Assembly (NCBI GenBank): GCA_036401755.1
Contig: DASWUD010000074.1
Location: 1 to 14,165 of the forward strand
Length of the DNA: 14,165 bases
Direction of reading: 5' to 3'
Source: DASWUD01 sp036401755
Lineage (GTDB): Bacteria > Pseudomonadota > Gammaproteobacteria > Thiohalomonadales > Thiohalomonadaceae
Position 1 is the stretch's first letter, and each line of letters begins with the position of its first letter. The translations under genes were made by a program, and so were the position numbers. Below are positions 1 to 6,760 of this stretch, one piece after another. Below the pieces are notes generated by a model. The model had not been told where the DNA came from. It did no database searches and was given only the letters and a program-made list of their open reading frames with translations.

Positions 1-888
1 GCGCGCGATGGTGTTCACCTGGGCGGCGTAATCGTGCTGTTGCAGGTAACGCGCGAGGATGCGCTGGTTCAGTCCGCTGGTGTGCAGATCAGCCGCCTGT
101 TTGGCGATCACCAGCCGCTGCATCAGCCACGATGGCGCCACCAGCCAGCCGATGCGCAGCGACGGTGCGACGGTCTTGGAGAAGGAACCGAGCAGCACGG
201 TCTGTTCGGGGAGCAGCTGTTTGAAGGAGCGGGGCTCCACCCCGGTAAAGCGCAGGTCGCCGTAAGGGTCATCTTCGATGAGCAGCGTCTCGCGCTCTGC
301 CAGCAGCTGTGCCACTTCACAGCGCCGTGCATCGCTGTAGCTAAGGCCGGTGGGATTTTGAAAGTTGGGAGTGGTGTAGAACAGTTTGGGGCGCGCGGTG
401 AGCTGCTGCGCCAGGCGTTCCAGATCGGGCCCCTCACCTTGCAGCGGTACCGGCAGAATGCGTGGCTGGTAGAGTGACAAAGCCTGCAGCGCGCCCAGGT
501 AGCCGGGCTCTTCCATGAGCACGCCATCGCCGGTGTCGAGGAGCACCTTGCCGAGCAGGTCGAGCGCCTGTTGCGCGCCGTTGGTGATGAGGATCTCGGC
601 CGGGCTGATCGTAAGTTGCTTTTGCGCGTAGCGCGCGGCGATCCATTCGCGTAACGCCATATCCCCCTCGCTGGGGCCATATTGCAGCGCCGTTTCTCCC
701 TCTTCGTCGAACACGGCCAGGGTGGCCGCCTTGAGCTGCGCCACGGGAAAGTGGTGCGGGTCGGGCAGACCGCCGGCAAAAGAGATGATGTCGGGCTGTT
801 GCACCACCTTGAGGATTTCGCGAATGAACGAGGGGGCGAGCGCAGCCATGCGTTGCGCCAGCAGGTCTTCGGGCGAGGTCGTGTTCAC
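1..888 (-). CDS. PLP-dependent class I/II aminotransferase (C-terminus cut off by window edge)
   Basis: This is a fold-type I aminotransferase of the LysN / 2-aminoadipate / MocR-catalytic-domain group. It would move an amino group between an amino acid and a 2-oxo acid in the cytoplasm; the substrate cannot be read from sequence. The 296 visible residues include the N-terminal SFAGGLPDP motif (about 36-44), YGPSEGD (70-76), ITNGAQQALDL (101-111), the NPTG motif with cofactor-contacting Asn178, IEDDPYGDL (204-212) with the Asp and Tyr that hold the pyridine ring, and SFSKTVAPSLRIG (235-247) with Lys238 as the Schiff-base lysine. About 100 C-terminal residues lie outside the window. The GTG start overlaps the stop of the upstream PhzF gene as GTGA, so the two genes are probably translationally coupled. 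An internal ATG (Met14) is a possible alternative, but it would remove a normal part of the N-terminal arm. Confidence 0.9.
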   Translation of the reverse strand, partial: MNTTSPEDLLAQRMAALAPSFIREILKVVQQPDIISFAGGLPDPHHFPVAQLKAATLAVFDEEGETALQYGPSEGDMALREWIAARYAQKQLTISPAEILITNGAQQALDLLGKVLLDTGDGVLMEEPGYLGALQALSLYQPRILPVPLQGEGPDLERLAQQLTARPKLFYTTPNFQNPTGLSYSDARRCEVAQLLAERETLLIEDDPYGDLRFTGVEPRSFKQLLPEQTVLLGSFSKTVAPSLRIGWLVAPSWLMQRLVIAKQAADLHTSGLNQRILARYLQQHDYAAQVNTIAR

Positions 889-1691
889 TGCATCCCCCAC
901 GCAGTGCCATCGAGCGAGATGGTTCCGGCCAGATAGGGCACGGCCGTGCCGCTCATCAATACCCGCTCCCAGCGCAGTTCGCAAAAGAGTTCACCACCGC
1001 GTTGCGACAACTGGTGCGCGTGCAGCTTGAGTTTGCCTAGCTGGTCTGACCAGTAGGGCACCAGCTTGGTGTGGGCCGAGCCGGTGACCGGGTCCTCATC
1101 GATCCCTACCTTGGGTGCAAAAAAGCGCGAGACGAAATCACAGTCGTCGCCACGGGCGGTGACCGCCAACCCCCGGCAGTCGAGTTGTCTGATCGCTTCG
1201 AATCGCGGTTGCAGCGTTCTTACCGTCGCAGCACTATCGACCACCACCAGCCAATCCTCACCCGCGCTACGGCACTCCAGCGGGGTGATCCCGAGCGCGT
1301 CGACAAGGTTCACGGGCGTGGGTAAGGGTGCGGAGATCTGCGCGGGAAAATCGAGGGTGAGCCGTTCGCCTGCGCGGGTCACCTTGAGCAGCCCGCTCAG
1401 CGAATCGAAGACGACTTCAGTTGCCTGCGGCTCGATATGGCGAAACCAGACCCACGCGGCGGCGAGGGTGGCGTGGCCGCACAGCTTCACCTCGCAGCGC
1501 GGCGTGAACCAGCGGATGCGTACGCCATTACCCTCGCGCACGAAGAAGGCGGTCTCCGAGAGATTGTTCTCGGCGGCGATGGCCTGCATCGTTGCTTCGG
1601 GTAACCACGCATCGAGCGGACAGACCGCCGCCGGATTGCCGCCGAACAGGCGCGTGGTGAAGGCGTCGATTTGATAGATGGGCAGTTCCAT
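885..1691 (-). CDS. PhzF-family isomerase/epimerase-like protein
   Basis: The 268-residue protein has the usual PhzF/YddE size and the duplicated diaminopimelate-epimerase-like fold signatures. These are IDAFTTRLFGGNPAAV near the N-terminus, ENNLSETAFF with Glu46 at the catalytic acid position of PhzF, RWFTPRCEVKLCGHATLAAA (60-79), and DEDPVTGSAH (198-207). PhzF proteins catalyse proton-shift isomerisations, as in phenazine synthesis, but most homologues have unknown substrates. No phenazine genes are nearby. I chose the ATG at 1691 because MELPIYQIDAFTT is a standard family N-terminus and a GAG-type ribosome site lies about nine bases upstream. The open frame continues to 2618, but that extension lies antisense to the mocR-like gene and is not coding. 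The stop overlaps the aminotransferase start, so the pair is an operon. It is divergent from the MocR regulator and probably controlled by it. Confidence 0.92.
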   Translation of the reverse strand: MELPIYQIDAFTTRLFGGNPAAVCPLDAWLPEATMQAIAAENNLSETAFFVREGNGVRIRWFTPRCEVKLCGHATLAAAWVWFRHIEPQATEVVFDSLSGLLKVTRAGERLTLDFPAQISAPLPTPVNLVDALGITPLECRSAGEDWLVVVDSAATVRTLQPRFEAIRQLDCRGLAVTARGDDCDFVSRFFAPKVGIDEDPVTGSAHTKLVPYWSDQLGKLKLHAHQLSQRGGELFCELRWERVLMSGTAVPYLAGTISLDGTAWGMQ

Positions 1692-1720
1692 GTGTTCTCG
1701 GAGTCCTCTGATGCGGTACT

Positions 1721-1813
1721 TATCTGTCTCTTGTGCAGCCTGGTTGCTTGAGCTTAGGCTTGGCCTTAATGAGATAACAGATACAGAAATTGGCAGATCG
1801 GACCATAACAGAT
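1721..1813. promoter_or_regulatory. Putative MocR operator: repeated ACAGAT motifs in the divergent promoter
   Basis: The 120-base gap between the phzF-like gene and the mocR-like gene carries a repeated motif. ATAACAGAT occurs at 1774-1782 and again at 1805-1813 as a direct repeat with a 31-base period, about three helical turns. TATCTGT at 1721-1727 is the exact inverted partner of ACAGATA at 1777-1783. MocR regulators such as GabR and PdxR are known to bind spaced direct repeats in divergent promoters. The second repeat runs into the ATG of the regulator gene, so binding there could also repress the regulator itself. The assignment is inferred from geometry and position. Confidence 0.55.
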
Positions 1814-3233
1814 GAGTGACACCGAGTTTCTCTATCGGCGCGTGGCAGGTGAGTTGGGTGAGCTGTTGCGCAGCGGCGCATTCGCCGCCGGGGCGCGGCT
1901 CCCTTCGTTGCGTGCCATTGCCGCTCGCTATGGCGTGAGTCTCGCCACGGCGATGCAGGCCTATGAGGCGCTGGAACGCGAGGGGCTGATCGAGGCGCGC
2001 GAGCGCTCCGGCTACTTTGTGCGCCCGCCGGTGTGCGGTGTCGAATGCGAACCCGACATGAGCCAGCCGGCGCAGACCCCGGGCGAGGTGACGGTGGCGC
2101 GCCTCGCCCTCGACATTCTCGAAGAGGTGCGCCGTCCCGGCGTGCTCAACCTGGGGGCCGCCGTGCCCGGCGTAGAGCAGCTGCCGTTGCGGCCGCTGCT
2201 GCGCGAGATGAACAGCGTGGTGCGCGAAATTCCCGCCATCCTCGGCCGTTACGAGGTGCCGGCGGGCAACCCCGAACTGCGTGAGCAGATCGCCCGCCAC
2301 CTGCTGCGCGCCGGTTGCCGCTACCGGCCCGACGAGATCATCGTCACCAACGGCTGCATGGAGGCGATCACTTTGTCGCTGCGCGCGGTGGCGAAAAGCG
2401 GCGACACCATCGCCATCGAGTCGCCCACCTTCTACGGCATCCTGCAGGCGATCGAGGCGTTGGGGATGCGCGCGCTGGAGCTGCCCACCCACCCGCGCGA
2501 CGGCCTCGACCTCGATGCGCTCGAAGCGGCGCTCACCACGCAGCGCATCGCCGCCATCCTGCTGGTGCCGAGTTTCAACAATCCGCTCGGCTCGATGATG
2601 CCGCTGGCCAATCGGCAACAGTTGGCAAAGCTGGTGGCGCGCTTCGATGTGCCGCTTATCGAAGACGATATCTACGGCGACCTCGGCTACCAGAGCCCAC
2701 GCCTGCCCGCGGTCAAATCATTCGATCGCAGCGGCAACGTACTGCTCTGCTCCTCCTTCTCCAAAACCCTCGCCCCCGGTTATCGCATCGGCTATGTGGT
2801 GGCCGGCAAACACCACGGTCGTGTTGAACATCTCAAACTGCTCGGCAACGTCGCCACCGCCGGCCTGCCGCAACTCACCATCGCCCGCTACCTCAAAAGC
2901 AATCGCTACGAAACGATGATCCGCTCTGCCGCGCGCACCTACGCCCAACGCAGCGAACACCTGCGCCGCCTCATCCTCGAACACTTCCCCGAAGGAACAC
3001 GCGTCACCCAACCGCAAGGCGGCTTCGTGTTGTGGGTCGAACTCCCCGAACACATCGACGCCGTGCAACTGCACGAAGCCGCCCTGCGCCAAGGCATCGC
3101 CATCACCCCCGGCGTCATCTTCTCGCCGCGCGGCGACTACAGACATCACCTCCGCATGAGCTGTGGGCAGGTGGAGGGGGAGACGATGCGGAGTGGTGTG
3201 GTGCGGCTGGGAGAGATTGCGCACAGGGTGTGA
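1812..3233 (+). CDS. MocR-family regulator (GntR winged helix fused to an aminotransferase-like domain)
   Basis: This 473-residue PLP-binding transcription factor has two domains. Residues 1-72 form a GntR winged helix, including ARLPSLRAIAARYGVSLATA and the wing ERSGYFVRPP. Residues from about 95 to 473 form a fold-type I aminotransferase-like domain, with VTNGCMEAI (178-186), FNNPLG (255-260), IEDDIYGDL (283-291) and SSFSKTLAPGYRIGY (314-328), where Lys318 is the predicted PLP lysine. Family members sense PLP or a PLP-amino-acid adduct and regulate a divergent operon. Here that is the PhzF/aminotransferase operon, whose enzyme has matching motifs. The ATG at 1812 gives a normal GntR N-terminus but has only a weak ribosome site. 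A MITE-like repeat begins ten bases after the stop. The wHTH-PLP architecture is very secure; the effector is unknown. Confidence 0.93.
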   Translation: MSDTEFLYRRVAGELGELLRSGAFAAGARLPSLRAIAARYGVSLATAMQAYEALEREGLIEARERSGYFVRPPVCGVECEPDMSQPAQTPGEVTVARLALDILEEVRRPGVLNLGAAVPGVEQLPLRPLLREMNSVVREIPAILGRYEVPAGNPELREQIARHLLRAGCRYRPDEIIVTNGCMEAITLSLRAVAKSGDTIAIESPTFYGILQAIEALGMRALELPTHPRDGLDLDALEAALTTQRIAAILLVPSFNNPLGSMMPLANRQQLAKLVARFDVPLIEDDIYGDLGYQSPRLPAVKSFDRSGNVLLCSSFSKTLAPGYRIGYVVAGKHHGRVEHLKLLGNVATAGLPQLTIARYLKSNRYETMIRSAARTYAQRSEHLRRLILEHFPEGTRVTQPQGGFVLWVELPEHIDAVQLHEAALRQGIAITPGVIFSPRGDYRHHLRMSCGQVEGETMRSGVVRLGEIAHRV

Positions 3234-3242
3234 GAGATGCTT

Positions 3243-3420
3243 CATAGGGTTAGTTCTTAAGGATGGATTGAGCATTATTGTTAACTGAAGGGTCCCCTCT
3301 CCCTCAGGGAGAGGGACAGGGAGAGGGGAGTAAATTGCTGAAAATTTACTGCTTATGATCCCCTCACCCAACCCTCTCCCTGTGGGAGAGGGACTAAAGC
3401 TTAAGAACTAACCTATGAGT
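3243..3420. mobile_element. MITE-like palindromic element, copy 1
   Basis: The ends are an inverted repeat. CATAGGGTTAGTTCTTAAG (3243-3261) matches the reverse complement of 3400-3417 except for one extra G. Inside are three hairpins: CCCTCTCCC/GGGAGAGGG with a 3-base loop (3295-3315), AGTAAATT/AATTTACT with a 6-base loop (3329-3350), and CCCTCTCCC/GGGAGAGGG with loop TGT (3372-3392). GATGCTT occurs directly before the left end (3236-3242) and directly after the right end (3421-3427), as expected for a target-site duplication. There is no coding potential, so any movement would need a transposase in trans. Sitting just after the mocR-like gene, it may also work as a transcription terminator. 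Confidence 0.75.
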
Positions 3421-3820
3421 GATGCTTAATATCGGGTATCCAAAGCAATTGTTCTTTACGGTGGATTCTTGCCTGGGAATCATCTCTGGCAAACAGGTAT
3501 ACTGTCCCTGATGCCGTGCTTCATTCAACTAATTGATCTGGCAGGATTATTTGTGGGGATTCCTCAGGGCCTGTCCCCGGTTGTTTACGTTCGTGTCCAA
3601 ATACGAACTCGGTGAACGGCGCAGAGATATGGCGGAGTTTTACTGGATTTGTACAGCCTGCGGTGCGAATCCGGAAACTGATGCGCGAAAGATTATGAAA
3701 GCTTTCGCCAGCGTCCACCAATGAAACAGTCCGCGTAGCTCGCAGGTTGGGCTGAGGTACGAAGCCAAAAGATATGCGGTTGAGGGATCTTTACGGTCAG
3801 ATGAAAAATTTCCAGCGCAG
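3421..3820. other. Intergenic stretch with no secure gene
   Basis: These 400 bases lie between MITE copy 1 and the tetR-like stop. A 63-codon frame runs from a TTG at 3533 to 3724, but it has no clear ribosome site, no family I recognise and an equally long open frame on the opposite strand, so I do not call it a gene. Positions 3735-3768 (core AGGTTGGGCTGAGGTACGAA) resemble a dispersed intergenic repeat common in gammaproteobacteria. A near-palindrome, ACAGGTATACTGT, at about 3493-3505 could be an operator but has no clear target gene. The stretch looks like decayed spacer. Confidence 0.5.
3735..3768. repeat. Fragment of a dispersed intergenic repeat (GGTTGGGCTGAGGTACGAA type)
   Basis: The core AGGTTGGGCTGAGGTACGAA, followed by GCC, resembles a palindromic intergenic repeat often seen in gammaproteobacterial genomes, where the complete form reads into an inverted CCCAACC arm. 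Only one arm is visible here, so this is a relic. The identification is from memory of the motif, not from a search. Confidence 0.35.
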
Positions 3821-4408
3821 CTAATCGTATGAGTCCGTAAGTAGTTGTTCCACCGTTTTGAGACAACTCGCCAGCAACACATCAACCGTCTTGTCATCAC
3901 CGACGGCGCGCCCCAAGGCCACACCACCGATCAACAGTGCTGAAATACCGTAAGCTCGCTGCTCGCGCTCTTTTTTACTGTCGCAAGGAACATGTTCTGC
4001 AACATGTGCGACCAGCTGCTGGTAGACATGGGTATAGGCACGTCGTCCTTCAGGTTCACGATTAACAATGTCTGTGACCAGAAAGCTTAACGGGCAGGGT
4101 TCGCTGGGTCCGTCAATGTGATCACGACTGAGGTAGGTATTCACCAGTTGCTGCAGTTTTTCAAGGCTCCCGCCGCCGTCCATAAATGCACGTACCCGTG
4201 AATTGTGCGCAGGAGTGCTGGTAATCGATTCAGCATACAGTGCCGCCTTGGTTTCAAAGTGCGCGTAAAAGGCGCCACGCGTCATACCGGCTGCAGCCAT
4301 GATTTCGTCGATAGTGACATTGTCAAATCCACGTGATGCAAACAGATGGCTTGCCGCTTTGAGGATTTTGGTCCGGCTTTGCTCTTTGTGCGCGGGTGTG
4401 TAGGGCAT
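3821..4408 (-). CDS. TetR-family transcriptional regulator
   Basis: This 195-residue protein has the normal TetR length. The N-terminal DNA-binding domain covers about residues 8-60. Its motifs are SRTKILKAASHLFASRGFDN, then VTIDEIMAAAGMTRGAFYAHF, the classic helix-turn-helix, then ETKAALYAESI. The rest is the helical ligand and dimer domain with the EPCPLSFLVTDI motif (104-115), which resembles the conserved CP segment of TetR members in the AcrR/NemR/YxaF-type clades; Cys105 could be ligand- or redox-relevant, but that is inference. I chose the ATG at 4408. The frame is open to 4516, but the extra residues lie across the operator and lack family character. The gene is divergent from the AhpD-like gene, with a perfect 7+4+7 palindrome between them, so it most likely represses that gene and itself. 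Confidence 0.92.
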   Translation of the reverse strand: MPYTPAHKEQSRTKILKAASHLFASRGFDNVTIDEIMAAAGMTRGAFYAHFETKAALYAESITSTPAHNSRVRAFMDGGGSLEKLQQLVNTYLSRDHIDGPSEPCPLSFLVTDIVNREPEGRRAYTHVYQQLVAHVAEHVPCDSKKEREQRAYGISALLIGGVALGRAVGDDKTVDVLLASCLKTVEQLLTDSYD

Positions 4409-4425
4409 AAATGACGCTGCTCTAA

Positions 4426-4443
4426 ATATGTTGTTGAACATAT
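4426..4443. promoter_or_regulatory. Palindromic operator, probably for the adjacent TetR regulator
   Basis: ATATGTTGTTGAACATAT is a perfect inverted repeat with 7-base arms and a 4-base centre. It begins 18 bases before the tetR-like start codon and lies 91 bases before the AhpD-like start. Size, symmetry and AT-rich composition match typical TetR operators. The position suits repression of both divergent transcripts. Confidence 0.65.
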
Positions 4444-4534
4444 ATAACAGATTCGTAAAGTGGTGAACAGGCAACGCTTGGGGCAGCGCCCCTGGCGCGG
4501 TCAAGGCAGCCTGCACAACTAAAAGGAGATTTCC

Positions 4535-5071
4535 ATGTACATTGCGACTGTGTCACCCCAGCAAGCCAATGGCGCGCTTGCACAAACTTACCAGAAGATC
4601 CAGGCCGCTATGGGCCGCGTGCCCACAGGATTCCAGCTTTATAGCCAGAGTCCGGAGCTGTTGCGCCAACAATGGGAGTTCATCGGATATTATTTTAACC
4701 ATCCCACATTGAGTGGTCCGCTGCTCGCTTTCATGCGGCTGTCTGTTTCGAATGAGATCCGTTGCGCTTTTTGCATCGGCCTTAATGGTGGATTGTTGAT
4801 CAACCTCTTTGGCTGGACGGCAGAGCAACTCACTGCAGCCAAGCAGGATATGAATAATGCGCCCTTCAGCGAAAAGGAGAAGGCACTACTACATTATTGT
4901 CTTGATGCCGTACACAGCTTTGGTCGCGTAGACCCGGCGCGGCTCGATAGCTTGCGCAAGTTGGGATGGCCTGAGCGTGACATATTCGATGCAGTGTTAC
5001 ATGCAGCACGCAACGCTGCTGCGGACATTGTATTCAACACATTCGGAGTAGAGAGCGACGTGTTGACGTAA
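4535..5071 (+). CDS. AhpD-like / carboxymuconolactone decarboxylase family protein
   Basis: The 178-residue protein belongs to the all-helical AhpD/CMD superfamily, whose peroxidase-related members use a CxxC thiol pair plus a glutamate and a histidine in a proton relay. The family signature is MRLSVSNEIRCAFCIGLNGG (67-86), with Cys77 and Cys80. The residue four after the second cysteine, His in AhpD, is Asn84 here. Catalysis as a peroxidase is therefore uncertain, although thiol-disulphide chemistry is still possible. The start at 4535 is supported by AAAAGGAGA just upstream. The gene is divergent from a TetR repressor with a palindromic operator between them, so it is probably inducible, perhaps by an electrophile, oxidant or organic compound. 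A weak hairpin terminator follows at 5155-5171. Confidence 0.85.
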   Translation: MYIATVSPQQANGALAQTYQKIQAAMGRVPTGFQLYSQSPELLRQQWEFIGYYFNHPTLSGPLLAFMRLSVSNEIRCAFCIGLNGGLLINLFGWTAEQLTAAKQDMNNAPFSEKEKALLHYCLDAVHSFGRVDPARLDSLRKLGWPERDIFDAVLHAARNAAADIVFNTFGVESDVLT

Positions 5072-5154
5072 GGCAGCTAATGCCTGAGTCAGCGGGACGG
5101 ATGCAAATGTAAAATATGCTCATGTGAGTATGATGTCAAAACGGATGCTCCTTG

Positions 5155-5171
5155 GCGACATTGTCGCTTTT
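5155..5171 (+). terminator. Weak intrinsic terminator after the AhpD-like gene
   Basis: GCGAC-ATT-GTCGC forms a 5-base-pair stem with a 3-base loop, followed directly by TTTT. It lies 84 bases after the stop of the AhpD-like gene and is oriented to end its transcript. The stem and T-run are both short, so efficiency may be low. Confidence 0.4.
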
Positions 5172-5200
5172 ATATGGTGTCCGTTAAACTGAGGGTGGAG

Positions 5201-5264
5201 AATCCGGGCTACTCTTGGCGCGCTGATAACTCCGGATTACGCTGTGCCGCATCCGGGCTACGAG
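5201..5264. repeat. Dispersed intergenic repeat relic (ATCCGGGCTAC type)
   Basis: ATCCGGGCTAC occurs at 5202-5212 and 5251-5261 as a direct repeat, with TCCGGATTACGCTGTGCCGC between them at 5231-5250. The pattern matches a palindromic repeat family (ATCCGGGCTACG with CCGGATT-CGCT) widespread in gammaproteobacterial spacers. The copy is imperfect and therefore old. Recognition is from memory of the motif. Confidence 0.45.
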
Positions 5265-5395
5265 TTAAGGAGTGTAGGATGAGTGGAGTGTGCGCAACCG
5301 ATCATTTCGAACACCTGCCATTGGCGGAGCCGCTGTGCCCATCTTACCAACCACCTCCATTTACTTTGGGCACCTGTCTTTGCTGAGGAGTTTTG

Positions 5396-6091
5396 ATGAA
5401 AACCATTGGCCTGATCGGCGGTATGAGTTGGGAGTCGACCATCCCTTATTACCGTCAAATCAACGAGACGATTAAAGAACGCCTGGGTGGTTTGCATTCG
5501 GCACGCATTGTTCTCTACAGCGTTGACTTCCAGGAGATCGAACAGCTTCAGCACTCTGGCAATTGGGAGTCGGCAGGGGCGATCCTGGCAGAGGCGGCTC
5601 GCTCGCTTGAGGCAGCAGGTGCCTCCTTTTTGGTGCTGTGCACTAATACGATGCACAAGGTGGCGCCGAGCATTGAGGCTGCGGTTGCCATTCCGCTGCT
5701 TCACATCGCCGATCCGACGGCCAGCGCAATCAAGCGTGCGGGTTACTCAATTGTCGGCCTGCTCGGCACCTGTTTTACCATGGAACAGCCCTTTTATCGT
5801 GATCGCCTGAGCCAGCGCCACGGCCTTGGCGTGATTGTTCCAGACGCGAAAGATCGCGACATCATCCATCGCATTATTTATGAAGAGTTGTGCATGGGGA
5901 TCGTCAGACCAGAGTCGCGCAGCGAATATAGGGCAATTATGCAGCGACTTGCATCCCAGGGAGCAGAGGCCATTATTTTGGGGTGTACAGAGATCTCGCT
6001 TCTGGTCAATCAGCAAGACTCTGAAATTCCGCTATTCGACACAACCGCGATTCACGCGCGTGCGGCTGCCGAAGAGGCCCTTTCTCAGTGA
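5396..6091 (+). CDS. Aspartate/glutamate racemase family protein
   Basis: The 231-residue protein is a cofactor-independent amino-acid racemase of the aspartate racemase / YgeA / RacX family. These enzymes use two cysteines on opposite faces of the substrate alpha-carbon. The first catalytic region is LVLCTNTMHK with Cys82-Thr83. The second is ILGCTEIS with Cys197-Thr198. The N-terminal KTIGLIGGMSWEST motif and ADPTA at 106-110 are family signatures. Both cysteines are present, so the enzyme should be active as a racemase or epimerase, interconverting L- and D-forms of aspartate or another amino acid; substrate preference is not visible. I chose the ATG at 5396, five bases after GAGGAG, over the in-frame TTG at 5393. 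No cell-wall or amino-acid operon is adjacent, and it seems to be a single-gene unit. Confidence 0.92.
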   Translation: MKTIGLIGGMSWESTIPYYRQINETIKERLGGLHSARIVLYSVDFQEIEQLQHSGNWESAGAILAEAARSLEAAGASFLVLCTNTMHKVAPSIEAAVAIPLLHIADPTASAIKRAGYSIVGLLGTCFTMEQPFYRDRLSQRHGLGVIVPDAKDRDIIHRIIYEELCMGIVRPESRSEYRAIMQRLASQGAEAIILGCTEISLLVNQQDSEIPLFDTTAIHARAAAEEALSQ

Positions 6092-6278
6092 CACCCACCC
6101 CTCGCTCCAGCGGGCTACCTGTGGTGGCCGCTGAATTCATGTGAAGTTCATCAGCAGTTCTTGCCCTTGTCATCCCCGCCCTTTGGAGGGTGAGCGGCGG
6201 CGGCACGACAGACAAACTCTCCTGCCCGTGTACAAAAGGCCACTATAGTATTCACAGGTATGTTGGCCGGAGTAAGTC

Positions 6279-6743
6279 ATGTCTACGCGAAGAAGGGTGC
6301 GTGGCGTTGCACTGTTCGAGGCGACCAAAGGAATATTGGTGCTGCTTGCGGGGTTTGGCCTGCTCTCCCTCATTCATCACGATCTGCAACATGTGGCAGA
6401 ACAGCTGGTCGGCCACCTGCACCTCAACCCGGCCAAACGTTATCCACAGATATTCATTGATGCCGCCTCGCAGCTCACGTCATCACGCCTTTGGATGCTG
6501 GCGCTGTTGGCAGCAAGTTATAGCACCGCGCGGTTTGTCGAGGCCTACGGTTTGTGGCGTGAACGGCGCTGGGCGGAGTGGTTTGCGGTCGTCAGCGGCT
6601 CTATCTATATCCCGTTCGAGCTCTACAGCCTGGTGCGGGGGGCCGACGGGCTTTCACTCGGCGCTTTGCTGGTGAATACGGTGGTGGTCGCAGTCGTACT
6701 CGATGCGCTGTGGCGCAAGCGCGGCCAGCGTATCAAACAATAG
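6279..6743 (+). CDS. DUF2127 family small membrane protein
   Basis: This 154-residue hydrophobic protein has the layout of the DUF2127 family, which has no known biochemical role. The start region carries positive charges (STRRRVRG) and leads into GVALFEATKGILVLLAGFG, the recognisable family opening and first membrane helix. There is a soluble, histidine-containing segment around 33-66 and further hydrophobic helices at about 72-90, 103-120 and 127-146. The C-terminus, WRKRGQRIKQ, is strongly basic and probably cytoplasmic. GGAG lies about nine bases before the ATG at 6279. The gene is convergent with fsr, with only 17 bases between the stops and no clear terminator, so the transcripts may run into each other. 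Confidence 0.8.
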   Translation: MSTRRRVRGVALFEATKGILVLLAGFGLLSLIHHDLQHVAEQLVGHLHLNPAKRYPQIFIDAASQLTSSRLWMLALLAASYSTARFVEAYGLWRERRWAEWFAVVSGSIYIPFELYSLVRGADGLSLGALLVNTVVVAVVLDALWRKRGQRIKQ

Positions 6744-6760
6744 TGACGCCGCTGACTGCC

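Larger units (their letters stand above)
5072..5395. other. Intergenic stretch with a weak terminator and mixed repeat relics
   Basis: These 324 bases separate the AhpD-like gene from the racemase gene. They hold a small hairpin with a T-run (5155-5171) and relics of two dispersed repeat types (5201-5264 and about 5273-5306). A 35-codon frame (5279-5386) has a good ribosome site and ends next to the racemase Shine-Dalgarno, but its first third is repeat-derived, so I do not call it a gene. I see no convincing promoter, although one must lie here if the racemase gene is transcribed separately. Confidence 0.5.

Noticed and set aside
1..1691. Phenazine biosynthesis, suggested by the PhzF-family name
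   Set aside because: No other phz genes are present and most PhzF-family proteins act outside phenazine synthesis.
1692..2618. Minus-strand open frame extending the PhzF gene upstream by about 300 codons
   Set aside because: It lies antisense to the well-supported mocR-like gene; GC-rich codon bias creates long shadow frames. The PhzF family N-terminus begins at 1691.
3493..3505. ACAGGTATACTGT near-palindrome resembling a LexA half-site pair
   Set aside because: Spacing does not fit the gammaproteobacterial CTG-N10-CAG consensus and no SOS gene follows.
3533..3724. 63-codon frame starting with TTG
   Set aside because: There is no ribosome site, no recognisable family, an equally long antisense frame, and it sits in decayed spacer.
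5279..5386. 35-codon frame with a good AAGGAG ribosome site, ending next to the racemase Shine-Dalgarno; possible cysteine-containing leader peptide
   Set aside because: Its ribosome site and first third fall within sequence resembling a dispersed intergenic repeat, and no family is recognisable. A conserved orthologous frame in relatives would change this view.
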